NCBI GenBank assembly: GCA_004145795.1
Contig: SEIO01000001.1
Coordinates: 186,001 to 250,000 of the forward strand
Direction: 5' to 3'
Source of the DNA: Lentibacillus lipolyticus
GTDB taxonomy: Bacteria; Bacillota; Bacilli; Bacillales; Amphibacillaceae
Length of the DNA stretch: 64,000 bases
Shown here one piece after another: positions 47,814 to 58,745 of this stretch (position 1 is the stretch's first letter; every line of letters starts with the position of its first letter). Under the pieces are notes generated by a model. That model was given only the letters and a program-made list of their open reading frames with translations. It did no database searches and was not told where the DNA came from. Position numbers and translations under genes: made by a program.

Positions 47814-48638
47814 TTATTGTAAATGAAAATTCGACCATATGCTGAACAAAAAGAAATTTATCAGCAAAAATAAGAATGCTGCTGAATTATAGATGGAGAT
47901 GGCTTTACCAAGATACCCCTTCCCTAAACGAAGCAGCAAATAAATGATATAAACAAACAACACGAGTATGGAACCGATTGTTTTCAAGTCAAACCAGTAA
48001 AACTCGGCATTCGCCATATATGCCCAAACAACACCAAGAATAATGGCTATAGTTAAGAGGGGCACGCCAAGGGTGACAGCTTTAAAGGAAAAAGCTTCGA
48101 GCTGTTTTAAATCACCTAGTCTCCACACCCATCGGAATCCTTTTTTTTCCTTTAAAAACTTATATTGAACCAAATACATAATGGAAAATAGGAAGGAGAT
48201 AGTGAAAAAGCCATACGAGACAAAAGCCAAAGATATATGGACAATCAGAATTTCATGGACAAGCTCCACACCCTGCTGCACCTGCATCTGTTCCTTCGCT
48301 CTGGCAGAAATATAGAGTAAAAGAATAAAAAATCCCAATAGGTTTGTAAAAAAAAGCATGAACTGAATGCGGAACAGTTTACTGAGAATAAGCGAAAAAG
48401 ATATGAGCACCCATGCATAGAAAGACAGTCCATCATATAGCGTCAGCACCGGGAAGCTATTCGTAATGAAAACTTGTTTCAATAAAAAAGCGGTTTGCAA
48501 AAGCCAAACCATACAAAGTAACCAGAAGGCAATACTGTTTGCCTTCCGGTTATGCTGTACAAAATCAAGGAAGTACCCCACCAGACTCAGCCCATACGTA
48601 ATAATAATAATTTCATAAAACCATTTTGCTTCATCCAT
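47814..48638 (-). CDS. hemX: HemX/CcsA-like membrane protein
   Basis: A 274-residue protein with about eight membrane helices, of the cytochrome c assembly/HemX family. B. subtilis HemX lowers the amount of glutamyl-tRNA reductase (HemA). Visible features are FYEIIIITYGLSLVGYFLDF at the start, HNRKANSIAFWLL, and the conserved histidine in VELVHEILIVHISLAFVSYG. The tryptophan-rich heme motif of true CcsA is not seen, as expected for HemX. It lies between hemA and hemC. Confidence 0.92.
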   Translation of the reverse strand: MDEAKWFYEIIIITYGLSLVGYFLDFVQHNRKANSIAFWLLCMVWLLQTAFLLKQVFITNSFPVLTLYDGLSFYAWVLISFSLILSKLFRIQFMLFFTNLLGFFILLLYISARAKEQMQVQQGVELVHEILIVHISLAFVSYGFFTISFLFSIMYLVQYKFLKEKKGFRWVWRLGDLKQLEAFSFKAVTLGVPLLTIAIILGVVWAYMANAEFYWFDLKTIGSILVLFVYIIYLLLRLGKGYLGKAISIYNSAAFLFLLINFFLFSIWSNFHLQ

Positions 48639-48656
48639 AGTGGAAATCCTTTCATC

Positions 48657-50024
48657 TTACCGGGTGGATACATTTTTCACAAAAGGAAAGGATAATTTTT
48701 CGTCTGTTATCCCTGTTTCACTATTCTTTGTTGTCTGTTTGTTTAATTCTTTCCGGACATCATCTTCAATTCCAAAAATTTCCACGAACATTTCAAGCGC
48801 CTCTTCCTTATGATCACTTGACGCCAATTCCTTGGCTTGTGTTATTGGCTCTTTTAGAAGCTGATTGACAATGCTTTTCGTGTGTTTATTGAGAACTTTC
48901 CTTTCTCGTGCTGTTAAATCGGGCATTTTCCGCTCAATGCTTTTCATTGTTTCCGATTGGATGGAGAGTGCTTTTTTGCGCAATGCCGATATAACCGGCA
49001 CAACTCCAAGTGTCTGCACCCACTCATCGAATGCAACGATTTCCGCTTCAAGCATTACTTCAATCGTCTCTGCTGCAGCTTTCCGGGCTGCAAGATTTTC
49101 GTCTACGATATGCTGCAAGTCATCAATGTCATACAAAAATACATTCTCCAAGTCCCCAATGGCTGCGTCCAAATCCCTTGGAACAGCGATATCAACGAGG
49201 AATAGTGGTCTGCCTTTGCGTTCTTTCTGAATGGATTCTATATCTTTTTTTGTCAGTACAACGGAATCAGCACCAGTTGAGCTGAGCAGAATATCTGCTG
49301 ACAACAGTTTTTCATGCAGCTGGGTGATTGGCATTGCTGTCGCGTGAAATTTTTCTGCCATCGCCTGGGCTTTCTCAAAGGTACGATTCATTACGGTGAT
49401 GTTATTCGCACCAGAACCTGCAATATTTTTCGCTGCCAGTTCTCCCATTTTGCCAGCACCGAGAATAAGCACTTCTTTGTCCTGTAATTTCCCGAATATT
49501 TTGCCGGCTAGCTGCACCGCTGCATAACTGACCGAAACGGCATTCTCTCCGATTGCCGTTTCTTTGTGTGCCTTTTTAGCAAACGTGATTGCCTGTTTAA
49601 ATAACTCGTTAAAAATAGTGCCGGTTGTGTCCATTTCCTGCGCCGTCATGAATGCATGTTTTACCTGGCCCAATATTTGCGTTTCCCCCAAAATCATGGA
49701 ATCGAGGCCAGCAGACACCCGCAATAAGTGTTCAACAGCACCGTCGCCTTCCATAATTTGCAAATATGGTGCAAATGTTTCCTTATCCACCTTAAACCAG
49801 TCGGCAAGGAATTGTTTGATATAGTGCCGTCCCGTGTGTATCTGATCAACGACAGCATAAACCTCTGTACGATTGCAGGTGGATACAATTACGTTTTCAA
49901 GAATGCTTTTCTGCTTGTTTAAATGAAGCATTGCTTGATTGGCGCTATCTTCGGAAAAAGTGAACCGTTCCCTAAATTCCAAAGGGGCTGACTTGTAATT
50001 AAATCCAACTTTAAGTATGTGCAC
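48657..50024 (-). CDS. hemA: Glutamyl-tRNA reductase
   Basis: HemA reduces glutamyl-tRNA with NADPH to glutamate-1-semialdehyde, the committed step to heme. The 455-residue enzyme has the catalytic cysteine in [31 protein letters not shown], the nucleotide loop [24 protein letters not shown] and the C-terminal dimerisation domain. The GTG at 50024 lies eight bases after GGGGG and gives the family start [15 protein letters not shown]. It leads the operon, so feedback by HemX and transcriptional control act here. Confidence 0.97.
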   Translation of the reverse strand: MHILKVGFNYKSAPLEFRERFTFSEDSANQAMLHLNKQKSILENVIVSTCNRTEVYAVVDQIHTGRHYIKQFLADWFKVDKETFAPYLQIMEGDGAVEHLLRVSAGLDSMILGETQILGQVKHAFMTAQEMDTTGTIFNELFKQAITFAKKAHKETAIGENAVSVSYAAVQLAGKIFGKLQDKEVLILGAGKMGELAAKNIAGSGANNITVMNRTFEKAQAMAEKFHATAMPITQLHEKLLSADILLSSTGADSVVLTKKDIESIQKERKGRPLFLVDIAVPRDLDAAIGDLENVFLYDIDDLQHIVDENLAARKAAAETIEVMLEAEIVAFDEWVQTLGVVPVISALRKKALSIQSETMKSIERKMPDLTARERKVLNKHTKSIVNQLLKEPITQAKELASSDHKEEALEMFVEIFGIEDDVRKELNKQTTKNSETGITDEKLSFPFVKNVSTR

Positions 50025-50061
50025 AGTAATTACCCCCAAAAAAACGCTCTTAAAATGCCAA

Positions 50062-50076
50062 TTACTTTCATTATAA
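50062..50076 (-). promoter_or_regulatory. hemA promoter region with a PerR-box-like sequence
   Basis: On the minus strand TATAAT (50070-50075) makes a good -10 box about 50 bases before hemA. The 15-mer TTATAATGAAAGTAA overlapping it matches 11 of the 14 fixed positions of the PerR box. B. subtilis hemAXCDBL is under PerR; the site here is a pattern match only. Confidence 0.4.
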
Positions 50077-50218
50077 CATGAATATCCATCAATTCGTCAT
50101 CTAAATTGTGACCAGAATATGAAACTCACCTAAGTTATTTTCCATCATATGGACCTATTGCATATAATCCTTTTGTACTCTATCATACGCTTTAGATAAT
50201 GCGCAACCATTCAGCTTT

Positions 50219-50728
50219 GTGATTATATTCGAGAGAAGGTGTATTCATATTCGACAGCGTCATTCCCTTACCGCCTATATAGTGATCGGAATCGGTATGT
50301 ATTTCCTGTTAAGAGGATTAGACCTCCCTATTCTATCTGCACTTTATTCATGGACTGTTCTTCTTATTATTATTGGATTTGCCTTCCTTATACATAGTTA
50401 TATGACAAAGGATTATGACCATTTGTTCACAGGGGCTTTCCTCTTCGGGCTTGGAATCCACCTTTTCGGACTAGGTCATTATACTTTCTGGATTAATCAC
50501 TGGGGCATCTATCCTTTTATCACTGGTGCTGCTTTCATTATCCGCGCTGCAAAAACAAAAAAAGGATTTTTTTCCGGCGTACTGTTAAGTACTGTTTCCG
50601 TTCTCATTATTTTCTCTAACCGGTTGAGTGATCAATATAAATGGATTCACGACCTGTCGGCAGCAGTTGAAAGTTATTGGCCACTCATCCTAATCGGCAT
50701 TGGTATATGGTTGCTCAAAAGAAAATAA
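50219..50728 (+). CDS. YsxD-like membrane protein (LiaI/LiaF-type helices)
   Basis: A protein of up to 169 residues with about five helices in pairs (LTAYIVIGIGMYFLLRGLDLP, then YSWTVLLIIIGFAFLIHSY, LFTGAFLFGLGIHLFGLG, GIYPFITGAAFIIRA, a further pair at the end). The repeated two-helix pattern resembles the LiaF/DUF5668 transmembrane region. B. subtilis ysxD lies at the same place between hemA and ysxC. No function is known. The GTG start at 50219 has no good ribosome site; GAGAAGGTG at about 50232 suggests a later start. Confidence 0.6.
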   Translation: MIIFERRCIHIRQRHSLTAYIVIGIGMYFLLRGLDLPILSALYSWTVLLIIIGFAFLIHSYMTKDYDHLFTGAFLFGLGIHLFGLGHYTFWINHWGIYPFITGAAFIIRAAKTKKGFFSGVLLSTVSVLIIFSNRLSDQYKWIHDLSAAVESYWPLILIGIGIWLLKRK

Positions 50729-50758
50729 TAATTCCTGCATGCCCAATTCATCCTCATC

Positions 50759-50788
50759 AAAAAAGCTTTCCCGCGGGAAAGCTTTTTT
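50759..50788. terminator. Bidirectional terminator
   Basis: The perfect palindrome AAAAAAGCTTTCCCG / CGGGAAAGCTTTTTT lies between the converging ysxD-like gene and engB. Confidence 0.88.
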
Positions 50789-50844
50789 TGATATGGCCCT
50801 TTACGTAACGTTTTTGTTTTCTTTTAAGAAAATAGCCCCCATAG

Positions 50845-51429
50845 TTAACCAATATACTGCCTAATACAACGCCAGGCATCTTTTATACCTTCTCCTGTTT
50901 CCGCGGAAAAGGGAATAACGATATCATCTGTTTCGGCATGCAGTGTCTGGATGGTCTGTTTTAAATGGGCTGCCCGTTTCCCTTTTGCTATTTTATCCAT
51001 TTTTGTTGCAATGATAATGACCGGCAACTCATAATACTTCAAAAAGTTATACATCTGTACATCATCTTTGGTTGGTTCATGACGTAAATCCGTTATCTGT
51101 ACGCAAGCCTTCAAAGACATGCGGGTCTCAAAATACTCCTCCATCATAACGCCCCATTTTTCCCGTTCCGTTTTGGATACTTTGGCATAACCATATCCCG
51201 GAACATCAACAAAATAGAACGCCTGATTTATTTTATAAAAATTCAGCGTTTGTGTCTTCCCCGGTTTCGACGACGTTCTAGCGAGATTTTTTCGCTGGAT
51301 AAGCTTATTTATAAAGGATGACTTTCCAACATTCGAACGTCCTGCCAGTGCTATTTCAGGAAGACGGTCGTTCGGGTATTGTTTTTGACTGACAGCACTG
51401 ATTACCAGTTCAGCTTCTGTTACTTTCAT
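50845..51429 (-). CDS. engB: Ribosome-assembly GTPase EngB/YsxC
   Basis: An essential TRAFAC GTPase for 50S subunit assembly. The 194-residue protein has G1 [16 protein letters not shown], the switch region [16 protein letters not shown]3 [15 protein letters not shown]4 [11 protein letters not shown] and G5 [11 protein letters not shown]. It overlaps the end of lonA by 20 bases, the standard lonA-ysxC pair. Confidence 0.98.
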   Translation of the reverse strand: MKVTEAELVISAVSQKQYPNDRLPEIALAGRSNVGKSSFINKLIQRKNLARTSSKPGKTQTLNFYKINQAFYFVDVPGYGYAKVSKTEREKWGVMMEEYFETRMSLKACVQITDLRHEPTKDDVQMYNFLKYYELPVIIIATKMDKIAKGKRAAHLKQTIQTLHAETDDIVIPFSAETGEGIKDAWRCIRQYIG

Positions 51430-53746
51430 GTTTCTCCTCCGTCAGTGCATGTTCGAGCACCTGATCCAAGTGGTTTACTTTGATAAATGTCAGGCCGCTT
51501 CGCACACTCTCTGGTATATCTTCAATATCTTTCTCATTTTCTTCTGGCATAATTATGGTTGTAATTCCTGCCCGGTGTGCACTAAGTGACTTTTCCTTTA
51601 ATCCGCCTATAGGAAGTACACGCCCGCGCAGTGTAATCTCACCTGTCATTCCAACTTCTTTTTTGACTGCCCTGCCGGTCAATGCAGAAATAAGTGCAGT
51701 TGCCATTGTTATCCCTGCAGATGGGCCGTCCTTTGGTGTAGCTCCTTCCGGGACATGAATATGAATATCATATTTTTCATGAAAGTCTGGATCAATCTCC
51801 AATTCCTCTGCCCGCGACCGGATATAGCTGAATGCAGCTTGTGCTGACTCCTGCATCACATCTCCCAATTTCCCGGTAAGCGTCAACTTGCCTTTTCCGG
51901 GATAGTGGGAAACCTCGATGGATAGCGTGTCACCACCGGCAGCAGTATAAGCAAGCCCAGTAGCAGCACCAACCTGATTTTCCTCTTCCATCCGGCCATA
52001 CCGGTAGAGCGGCTTCCCGAGCATTTCTTCAAGGCTTTTTTCGGTAATTATAACACGCTTCTTTTCTCCGGAAATAATTGTTTTTGCTGCTTTTCGGCAC
52101 AGTGTAGCAAGCTGGCGTTCCAAATTACGCACACCGGCTTCCCTTGTGTACGTACGAATTAATTTCATCAATGCATCTTCACGGAGTTGCAGATCCGCTT
52201 TTTTAAGACCATTTTCCTGTAACTGTTTCGGAAGCAAATGTTCCTTGGCAATATGCAGCTTTTCTACTTCCGTATAACCCGCAATCGATAAAAGCTCCAT
52301 ACGGTCCAATAGCGGTCCAGGAATGTTATTCACATAATTGGCCGTAGCAATGAACAGAACGTTCGACAGGTCATATGTCTCTTCAATAAAGTGATCACTG
52401 AAATTACTGTTTTGTTCAGGGTCCAACACTTCCAACATTGCTGATGATGGATCACCACGAACATCACTGGCCATTTTATCAATCTCATCCAGCAGAAATA
52501 CTGGATTGACGGTTTTTGCTTTTTTCATTCCCTGTATGATTCTGCCAGGCATTGCACCGATGTATGTCCGACGATGCCCACGGATCTCGGCTTCATCCCG
52601 GATTCCGCCGAGTGAGATTCGGACAAAGTTCCTGTTAATTGCTCTGGCAATGGATTTAGCAAGCGACGTTTTTCCGACGCCTGGTGGCCCGACAAGGCAA
52701 AGAATAGGCCCTTTAATGGATTCCGTCAGTTTTTGTACGGCCAAATATTCAAGAATCCGCTCTTTCACCTTCTCAAGACCATAATGGTCCTCCTCCAGAA
52801 TATCTTCCGCTTTATCCATTTCTATCCTGTCCTGCGTTTCTTCCGTCCATGGCAATGCGATTAGCCATTCAATATAGTTTCGGATAACCGAACTCTCGGC
52901 AGAACTTTGCGGTACCTTTTCAAACCGGTCTAATTCCTTTTTAGCTGCTTCGGCAACATGCTCCGGCATGGTTGAAGCTTGCACTTGCTGACGGAGTTTC
53001 TGTGCTTCGCTGGATTTACCGTCTTTTTCACCGAGCTCTTTCTGGATAGCCTTTAATTGTTCACGCAAGTAGTACTCTTTTTGGGTTTTTTCCATTGAGT
53101 TTTTCACGCGCTGACCAATTTTCTTTTCCAGATCCATCACTTTCTTCTCATTGGAAATCAGATGGATCAAATGCTGCAGCCGATCCTTCACATTGGCAAT
53201 CTCTAACAATTCCTGCTTGTCTTTAATTTTAAGAGAAAGGTGTGATGCAACCATATCAGCAAGCCTGCTAGGATCATCTATGTCGGAAACGGTTGACAGC
53301 GTTTCCTGCTTAAGTTTACTCGATACTTTTATGTACTGTTCAAATTGTTTAAGCAATGAACGCATTAAAGCTTCTTCTTCGTTCTTTTCGGTATGTTCCT
53401 CCTCCAGCCGCTTAATTTCAACGGTAAACTCCTCATTCTCATCAACGTAACGGGTGATCTCTCCCCGGTAGAGTCCTTCCACCAATACGCGAATCGTTCC
53501 ATTTGGGAGTTTTACCGTCTGCTTGACATTAGCCACTGTTCCAACTCTGTAAATGTCTTTAGGCTCAGGTGTCTCCTGGCTCACTTGTTTCTGCGAAGCC
53601 AAAAAGAGAGTCTGATCACCCATCATTGCTTTTTCCAGGGCCGCTACAGAATTTTCGCGGCCAACATCCAGATGCAGGACCATTGACGGAAACACGAGCA
53701 ATCCGCGCAATGGAAGGAGGGGGAATTGGGTCGATTCTGTCGTCAT
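51410..53746 (-). CDS. lonA: ATP-dependent protease Lon
   Basis: Lon unfolds and degrades damaged and regulatory proteins. The 778-residue protein has the LAN substrate domain ([20 protein letters not shown]), a coiled-coil region, the AAA+ module with Walker [17 protein letters not shown] and Walker [10 protein letters not shown], and the protease domain with the Ser of [13 protein letters not shown] and Lys of [13 protein letters not shown]. The start has GGAGG ten bases upstream. The lonB gene that follows clpX in B. subtilis is absent. Confidence 0.98.
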   Translation of the reverse strand: MTTESTQFPLLPLRGLLVFPSMVLHLDVGRENSVAALEKAMMGDQTLFLASQKQVSQETPEPKDIYRVGTVANVKQTVKLPNGTIRVLVEGLYRGEITRYVDENEEFTVEIKRLEEEHTEKNEEEALMRSLLKQFEQYIKVSSKLKQETLSTVSDIDDPSRLADMVASHLSLKIKDKQELLEIANVKDRLQHLIHLISNEKKVMDLEKKIGQRVKNSMEKTQKEYYLREQLKAIQKELGEKDGKSSEAQKLRQQVQASTMPEHVAEAAKKELDRFEKVPQSSAESSVIRNYIEWLIALPWTEETQDRIEMDKAEDILEEDHYGLEKVKERILEYLAVQKLTESIKGPILCLVGPPGVGKTSLAKSIARAINRNFVRISLGGIRDEAEIRGHRRTYIGAMPGRIIQGMKKAKTVNPVFLLDEIDKMASDVRGDPSSAMLEVLDPEQNSNFSDHFIEETYDLSNVLFIATANYVNNIPGPLLDRMELLSIAGYTEVEKLHIAKEHLLPKQLQENGLKKADLQLREDALMKLIRTYTREAGVRNLERQLATLCRKAAKTIISGEKKRVIITEKSLEEMLGKPLYRYGRMEEENQVGAATGLAYTAAGGDTLSIEVSHYPGKGKLTLTGKLGDVMQESAQAAFSYIRSRAEELEIDPDFHEKYDIHIHVPEGATPKDGPSAGITMATALISALTGRAVKKEVGMTGEITLRGRVLPIGGLKEKSLSAHRAGITTIIMPEENEKDIEDIPESVRSGLTFIKVNHLDQVLEHALTEEKHESNRS

Positions 53747-53904
53747 ATTATATGTACCTCCATTATTACTGGAATTTCTATACAGCAGGTCTTTATTTCC
53801 TAAAGTCTAAAGAAAAAATCCCTGTTTGTAAATGATAAGAACTGCCATTTAGTATTGCCTGGCAGAAAAAAACTACTCACGTAATTCCAATAAACATACA
53901 AAGA

Positions 53905-53970
53905 GACTGACATCAGCATTTGGATAGCTCCTTTACGATGTGGATGAAGGAGTCAAACGTAATGTCAGTC
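53905..53970 (-). terminator. Terminator-like hairpin after clpX
   Basis: GACTGACAT / ATGTCAGTC closes a long hairpin with an inner CTCCTT/AAGGAG stem, followed by TCTTTG on the minus strand. The 250 bases between clpX and lonA otherwise hold only the lonA promoter region. Confidence 0.55.
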
Positions 53971-53998
53971 CCGGAACACTATATTTCAATCCATTTGG

Positions 53999-55279
53999 TT
54001 ACGCACTCTCTTTTGGGATTTTTTCGTTCTCATCCTGTACCGTACCATCATTGAAGACCAGTTTCGGCCGGCCATTCTCATTTTCGACGGTTTCTTTCGT
54101 AATAATACTCTTCTCAATATCTTCACGGGAAGGGAGTTCGAACATCACATCAAGCATAATGCTCTCAATGATTGAGCGAAGACCGCGCGCACCGGTTTTG
54201 CGTTCAATTGCTTTATTGGCGATTGCCCGCAATGCCTCCTCTTCAAATTCCAGTTCTACACCGTCGATTTCAAACAGTTTTTCGTATTGTTTCACTAGAG
54301 CATTCTTCGGTTTTGTCAAAATCTCAACCAATGCATCCTCATCCAATGGTGTAAGACTGCCTACAACAGGTATTCTTCCGATAAATTCCGGAATCAGCCC
54401 ATAGCGTAAAAGATCTTCCGGAAGCACTTTCTCTAGCAATTCACTTTGATCCAGGTCCTCTTGTTTATCATCAGAACCGAAGCCGATTACTTTTTTACCA
54501 AGACGGCGTTTCACAATCTGGTCAATGCCGTCGAACGCTCCCCCGACAATAAACAACACGTTTGATGTATCAATTTGAATGAATTCCTGATGCGGATGTT
54601 TTCGCCCACCTTGTGGAGGTACACTCGCAACCGTACCTTCCAGAATCTTCAAGAGTGCTTGCTGCACACCTTCCCCTGATACATCACGGGTAATGGATGG
54701 GTTTTCTGATTTGCGGGCAACCTTATCAATCTCATCAATGTAAATGATGCCTTTTTCGGCTTTTTCTACATCATAGTCTGCAGCCTGAATCAGTTTCAGC
54801 AGGATATTTTCCACATCTTCTCCAACATATCCGGCTTCGGTCAAGGATGTAGCGTCCGCCATGGCGAATGGAACGTTCAGGATACGTGCAAGCGTCTGTG
54901 CAAGCAATGTCTTTCCCGAACCTGTTGGCCCAAGCATAGCAATGTTACTCTTAGCCAGTTCAACATCATCCGCATTGCTTTTCGGTGTATTAATTCGTTT
55001 ATAATGATTATATACCGCAACAGATAAGTTTTTCTTAGCGGTTTCCTGTCCTATAACGTAGTCATTCAGAATGTCATTAATTTCCTTTGGTTTTGGAAGT
55101 TCTGTGAATTCCGATTCCTCTTCCGTGCCAAGTTCTTCCTCCACGATTTCCGTGCAAAGTTCAATGCATTCATCACATATATAAACACCTGGTCCGGCAA
55201 CTAGTTTACGAACCTGATCCTGACTTTTGCCGCAGAATGAGCATTTCAATTGTCCCTTTTCCTCATTGAATTTAAACAT
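53999..55279 (-). CDS. clpX: ATP-dependent Clp protease unfoldase ClpX
   Basis: ClpX recognises, unfolds and feeds substrates to ClpP. The 426-residue protein has the N-terminal zinc domain ([29 protein letters not shown]), Walker [17 protein letters not shown], Walker [15 protein letters not shown], the pore loop GYVGEDV, the ClpP-contacting IGF loop VIGFGSDD, and sensor 2 [12 protein letters not shown]. It is single, 500 bases downstream of tig. Confidence 0.98.
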   Translation of the reverse strand: MFKFNEEKGQLKCSFCGKSQDQVRKLVAGPGVYICDECIELCTEIVEEELGTEEESEFTELPKPKEINDILNDYVIGQETAKKNLSVAVYNHYKRINTPKSNADDVELAKSNIAMLGPTGSGKTLLAQTLARILNVPFAMADATSLTEAGYVGEDVENILLKLIQAADYDVEKAEKGIIYIDEIDKVARKSENPSITRDVSGEGVQQALLKILEGTVASVPPQGGRKHPHQEFIQIDTSNVLFIVGGAFDGIDQIVKRRLGKKVIGFGSDDKQEDLDQSELLEKVLPEDLLRYGLIPEFIGRIPVVGSLTPLDEDALVEILTKPKNALVKQYEKLFEIDGVELEFEEEALRAIANKAIERKTGARGLRSIIESIMLDVMFELPSREDIEKSIITKETVENENGRPKLVFNDGTVQDENEKIPKESA

Positions 55280-55662
55280 TACATTTCACTCCTAAAAGTT
55301 TAAATCTGCTTTTTCAGCTGTTTCTGTACTCTTTAACTTATCGTCATCATATCAAATCAGATGGAGAAAACAAAACAATAACCCTTTTTTCCCGTCTAAT
55401 TGGACGTGACACCAACCCAAAAGGCCTGCTAAACCAGCGTTTCATCAACCATTGAAGCTCAACGGCAGCCTCCGTAATGCGCCGATCACTAACACCAGTT
55501 TATGACAGTTGGACAGGATACATAACAATAAACAAGAAAATCACATAGGGCTTTGTCTTCCCGGCAGCTGACACACGGATTTTAAAAGAAGGAGCGTTTT
55601 CTCACAAAACAGCTGTGTCATGACGAAAAACCGGGCGGATTTGTCGTATTCACTAGAAAGTT
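55280..55662. other. Gap between tig and clpX without a supported gene
   Basis: The gap between the tig and clpX genes is 504 bases; this part of it holds no open frame with a ribosome site on either strand and no repeat that I recognise. The clpX promoter is expected near its left end. Confidence 0.5.
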
Positions 55663-55694
55663 AAAACAAGGTGCTAACCATCGCACCTTGTTTA
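55663..55694 (-). terminator. Terminator after tig
   Basis: AAACAAGGTGC / GCACCTTGTTT, a perfect 11-bp stem with an eight-base loop and TTAAC after it on the minus strand, 90 bases past tig. Confidence 0.75.
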
Positions 55695-55783
55695 ACCGCT
55701 CGTATTCAATTGCAACCTTAAAAGTCAGGAGAATCCCGTGCTGCATATGAGTTTTCCATCATAGCTGCTGGTATTCATGCGGA

Positions 55784-57070
55784 TTAAGCGGCTTTGCTGT
55801 TTTCCACGAGAAATTCGATTGCTTTCCGGGTTTTCAGTTCTTCTTTCAATGCATCCGTGTTTCCGCCAAGCATTTGTTTAAGCTGCTCAGCATCTGTACC
55901 GTACATGGATGCCATGTTGCTCAGCTCTTCATCCACATCTTCATCTGTAACTTCCAGATTTTCAGCATGGTAAATAGCTTCAAGGGTTAAATTCGTTTTC
56001 ACTCGTTTTTTCGCATCTTCACGCATTTGTTCTTTTAGTGCATCCTTGTCCTGTCCAGAGAACTGATAATACATATCTAATGTCATTCCCTGCATCTGCA
56101 GCTGCTGTTCAAATTCTTGCAGCATGCGGTCAAGTTCGCTTTCTACCATCGCTTCAGGGATATCAACTTCTGCATTCTCTGACGCTTTTTCAATCAATGT
56201 TTCCCGTTTTTGATTTTCAGCGTCTTGCTCCCGCTGTTTCTGCAATTCATCTTTCTTCTTCTCTTTCAGTTCTTGAAGTGTTTCCACTTCTTCATCAACA
56301 TCTTTTGCAAATTCATCATCTAATTCAGGCAGTTCTTTTGTTTTAATATCATGGATTTTCACTTCAAAGACAGCTTTTTTGCCAGCCAGATGTTCCGCAT
56401 GATAGTCTTCCGGGAATGTTACCTCAATCTCGGTTTCTTCCCCTGCCGTCTTGCCAGGTAATTGTTCTTCAAATCCTGGAATGAACTGGCCAGAACCAAC
56501 TTCAAGTGAAAAGTCTTCAGCTTTTCCACCTTCAAAAGCTTCTCCGTCAACGAATCCTTCAAAATCCATTACAACAGTGTCACCTTCTTCAACACTGCCT
56601 TCTTCTTTGACAATCAGCTCTGCGTGATGTTCACGCTGATGCTCAATCTCATGGTCCACATCCTCGTCCGTTACTTCCACTGATTGCTCCTCTACTTCAA
56701 GACCTTTATAGTCACCAAGTGTGACTTCTGGCTTAACATTAACAGTTGCTTTGAAAATTAAGTCTTTCCCTTGTTCAATCTCTTCAATATCAACTTCCGG
56801 CTGCTCAATTGGTTCTATTCCTGTTTCTTCAACAGCTTTCACGTAGGCATCAGGAAGTACAATATCAACTGCATCCTGATACAATGATTCAACGCCAAAA
56901 CGTTTTTCAAAGATTTTACGAGGAACTTTACCTTTACGGAAACCCGGAATCTGAACATCTTTTACTACCTTTTTAAATGCCTGGTCCAAGGCACGATCAA
57001 ATTCTTCAGCATCTACCTGTATTGTCAATACGCCTTGATTGCCTTCTTGCTTTTCCCATTTTGCTGACAT
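55784..57070 (-). CDS. tig: Trigger factor
   Basis: A ribosome-bound chaperone and prolyl isomerase meeting nascent chains at the exit tunnel. The 428-residue protein has the L23-binding signature [17 protein letters not shown] near residue 43, an FKBP-type domain ([32 protein letters not shown], about 160-245) and the helical C-terminal arms. The protein is strikingly acidic, in line with a salt-adapted lifestyle. The ribosome site GGAGGG lies before the ATG. Confidence 0.98.
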   Translation of the reverse strand: MSAKWEKQEGNQGVLTIQVDAEEFDRALDQAFKKVVKDVQIPGFRKGKVPRKIFEKRFGVESLYQDAVDIVLPDAYVKAVEETGIEPIEQPEVDIEEIEQGKDLIFKATVNVKPEVTLGDYKGLEVEEQSVEVTDEDVDHEIEHQREHHAELIVKEEGSVEEGDTVVMDFEGFVDGEAFEGGKAEDFSLEVGSGQFIPGFEEQLPGKTAGEETEIEVTFPEDYHAEHLAGKKAVFEVKIHDIKTKELPELDDEFAKDVDEEVETLQELKEKKKDELQKQREQDAENQKRETLIEKASENAEVDIPEAMVESELDRMLQEFEQQLQMQGMTLDMYYQFSGQDKDALKEQMREDAKKRVKTNLTLEAIYHAENLEVTDEDVDEELSNMASMYGTDAEQLKQMLGGNTDALKEELKTRKAIEFLVENSKAA

Positions 57071-57206
57071 AAAACACCCTCCAAAAATCTATTATTCCTT
57101 TCATTTTTCCTTTTTTGGTTACATAGCTATATATAATATTCAAATTTGCAACCATCTCATTATAACATAAATGCTGAGCCTTTCAAGCATGACAGCAGCC
57201 GCGGAT

Positions 57207-58187
57207 CTACGTCTCCAGAACTGCTGCAAATAGTGCCCCGCATGTCTTAATCTCTTTCATATAATTTACTACTTGCCGATTTTCTTCCACCGTCTTTTGC
57301 AGTTCGATGTCCAAATATTCTTCGCCAATTTTAGTTAAAGCACGCGCAATGCTCTCAACGTTTCCACGGTCCGGCATGGCAGGATATCGTACATAAAAGT
57401 AATGATACATCAGCTGTTCCATCAATCGGTACAGTGATGGATTTTCCTGTTCCAGTTCACTTATGATAAGACGGGTCTGTTTTAGCACCGGATGGGAGTC
57501 AAGTTCCGTAATGTCTGTAGGTCTTGTTTCCACCTGAATACCCAATTTCTCAATCAAAACTTTTTCATTCACGCCTGTCTCCTGCAGCCACATAAAGATG
57601 GCGGTTTTGGTAACTGGATGCACTTGGTCATCCTTCAACAGTAAAAGCACGTCATCAGTAGGACTGCTTTTCAGTCGGCGTATCTGTTCAACAGATCTGT
57701 ATTGACGAGGGTGATCCCCCTCCTTGACAGCTTTTAAAAGTTCATTTATGTATTCTGTTGATTTCTCCGTTCGTATCTCTTGCTGCATATTGCTGCTCAT
57801 ATCATAGAGTTGCCGGAATTGTTCTTTCATCTCCGGCGGAACGGCTGCCGAAGCAAGATCCATTTCCACCTGCGACATCAGCTGCTCATATTGACTGGTT
57901 TGAAACAAGATTGTTAAGTAAATATGTACATAGTGATAATAATGTTCATCAGGATGAAGAAGCAGTTCTTCGCAAAGGTCCTGCGCGTCATGGTACCGAT
58001 TCAGTTCCATGAGACAAATCAGTTTGCCAATAACGATTTCATGATCCAGCACCCCATAAGCGATTAATTCATCCAATTTCAGGAGTGCTTCGTCAAAACG
58101 TTGGTCTTTTAAGGCAGCCAAGCTTTCTTCTTCCAGTGCAGTCCGCCATTTTGGAAACAGAATTACTTTTTCAGATTGGTTGTCCAT
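57207..58187 (-). CDS. TPR-repeat protein, YsoA-like
   Basis: A soluble 326-residue protein with helical repeats. The N-terminal half reads like tetratricopeptide repeats (AALKDQRFDEALLKLDELIAYG, LNRYHDAQDLCEELLLHPDE). A second region has SSPTDDVLLLLKDDQVHPVT and VNEKVLIEKLGIQVETRP. B. subtilis ysoA, a TPR protein upstream of tig, fits in place and length. Its role is unknown. AAAGGGG precedes the ATG. Confidence 0.75.
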   Translation of the reverse strand: MDNQSEKVILFPKWRTALEEESLAALKDQRFDEALLKLDELIAYGVLDHEIVIGKLICLMELNRYHDAQDLCEELLLHPDEHYYHYVHIYLTILFQTSQYEQLMSQVEMDLASAAVPPEMKEQFRQLYDMSSNMQQEIRTEKSTEYINELLKAVKEGDHPRQYRSVEQIRRLKSSPTDDVLLLLKDDQVHPVTKTAIFMWLQETGVNEKVLIEKLGIQVETRPTDITELDSHPVLKQTRLIISELEQENPSLYRLMEQLMYHYFYVRYPAMPDRGNVESIARALTKIGEEYLDIELQKTVEENRQVVNYMKEIKTCGALFAAVLET

Positions 58188-58347
58188 CTATTCGCCCCTT
58201 TCTTATAAAGTTGAACTTCAATCAGCGGGGGATTTATAGCCCGTTCACGTTGATAAACCATGATACACCCAGACCCTTCATTATCATACCCTTGACAGAA
58301 CAATCCTAATCTTAATGCTCAAGTCACATGTTGACTCTATAAGAAAA

Positions 58348-58379
58348 GAGAAACCCGTTCATAGGAAAACAGGTTTCTC
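58348..58379 (-). terminator. Terminator after the tRNA genes
   Basis: GAGAAACC / GGTTTCTC followed by TTTTCTT on the minus strand, just downstream of tRNA-Arg. Confidence 0.8.
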
Positions 58380-58386
58380 AAGCTGA

Positions 58387-58460
58387 TGTCCCAGGCAGGA
58401 TTCGAACCTGCGACCTACAGCTTAGAAGGCTGTTGCTCTATCCAACTGAGCTACTGGGAC
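58387..58460 (-). tRNA. tRNA-Arg (anticodon TCT)
   Basis: The 74-base cloverleaf has acceptor GTCCCAG/CTGGGAC, D-arm GCTCAGTTGGATAGAGC, anticodon loop CTTCTAA (TCT, reading AGA/AGG) and T-arm CGCAGGTTCGAATCCTGCC. CCA is not encoded. Confidence 0.97.
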
Positions 58461-58472
58461 ACGGATTATGTA

Positions 58473-58546
58473 TGGAGCGGGTGATGGGAATCGAACCCAC
58501 GACATCAGCTTGGAAGGCTGAGGTTTTACCACTAAACTACACCCGC
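58473..58546 (-). tRNA. tRNA-Gly (anticodon TCC)
   Basis: The cloverleaf has acceptor GCGGGTG/CACCCGC, D-arm TAGTTTAGTGGTAAAACC, anticodon loop CTTCCAA (TCC, reading GGA/GGG) and T-arm CGTGGGTTCGATTCCCATC. CCA is encoded (58473-58475). It lies 12 bases upstream of tRNA-Arg, probably cotranscribed. Confidence 0.97.
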
Positions 58547-58702
58547 ATGATTAATTGATTTGTATCCTTTAAGGGCGATTAGGCACAAACCGTATTTTAA
58601 CTTTGCGTATTTTGAACGGACAAGATTAATTATATGCGTTTCGTTCCCATTTGTCAACACGTCCATTCATTTTCAGTCAAATTAACGTAAGACGCATGAA
58701 GG

Positions 58703-58742
58703 AAACAAGGAAATCAGCTGGTTGGCCGATTCCTCGTTGTTT
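58703..58742 (-). terminator. Terminator after the ysnB-like gene
   Basis: AACAACGAGGAATCGGC pairs with GCTGATTTCCTTGTT (small bulges) on the minus strand, directly after the phosphodiesterase stop. Confidence 0.7.
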
Positions 58743-58745
58743 TTC

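Noticed and set aside
53747-53998. Possible CtsR operator upstream of lonA
   Set aside because: I looked for the tandem heptad GGTCAAA and found none; only a weak inverted pair around AGACTTTA is present.
58473-58546. tRNA gene pair as a possible integration site
   Set aside because: No integrase, direct repeat of the tRNA 3' end or foreign genes lie on either side.
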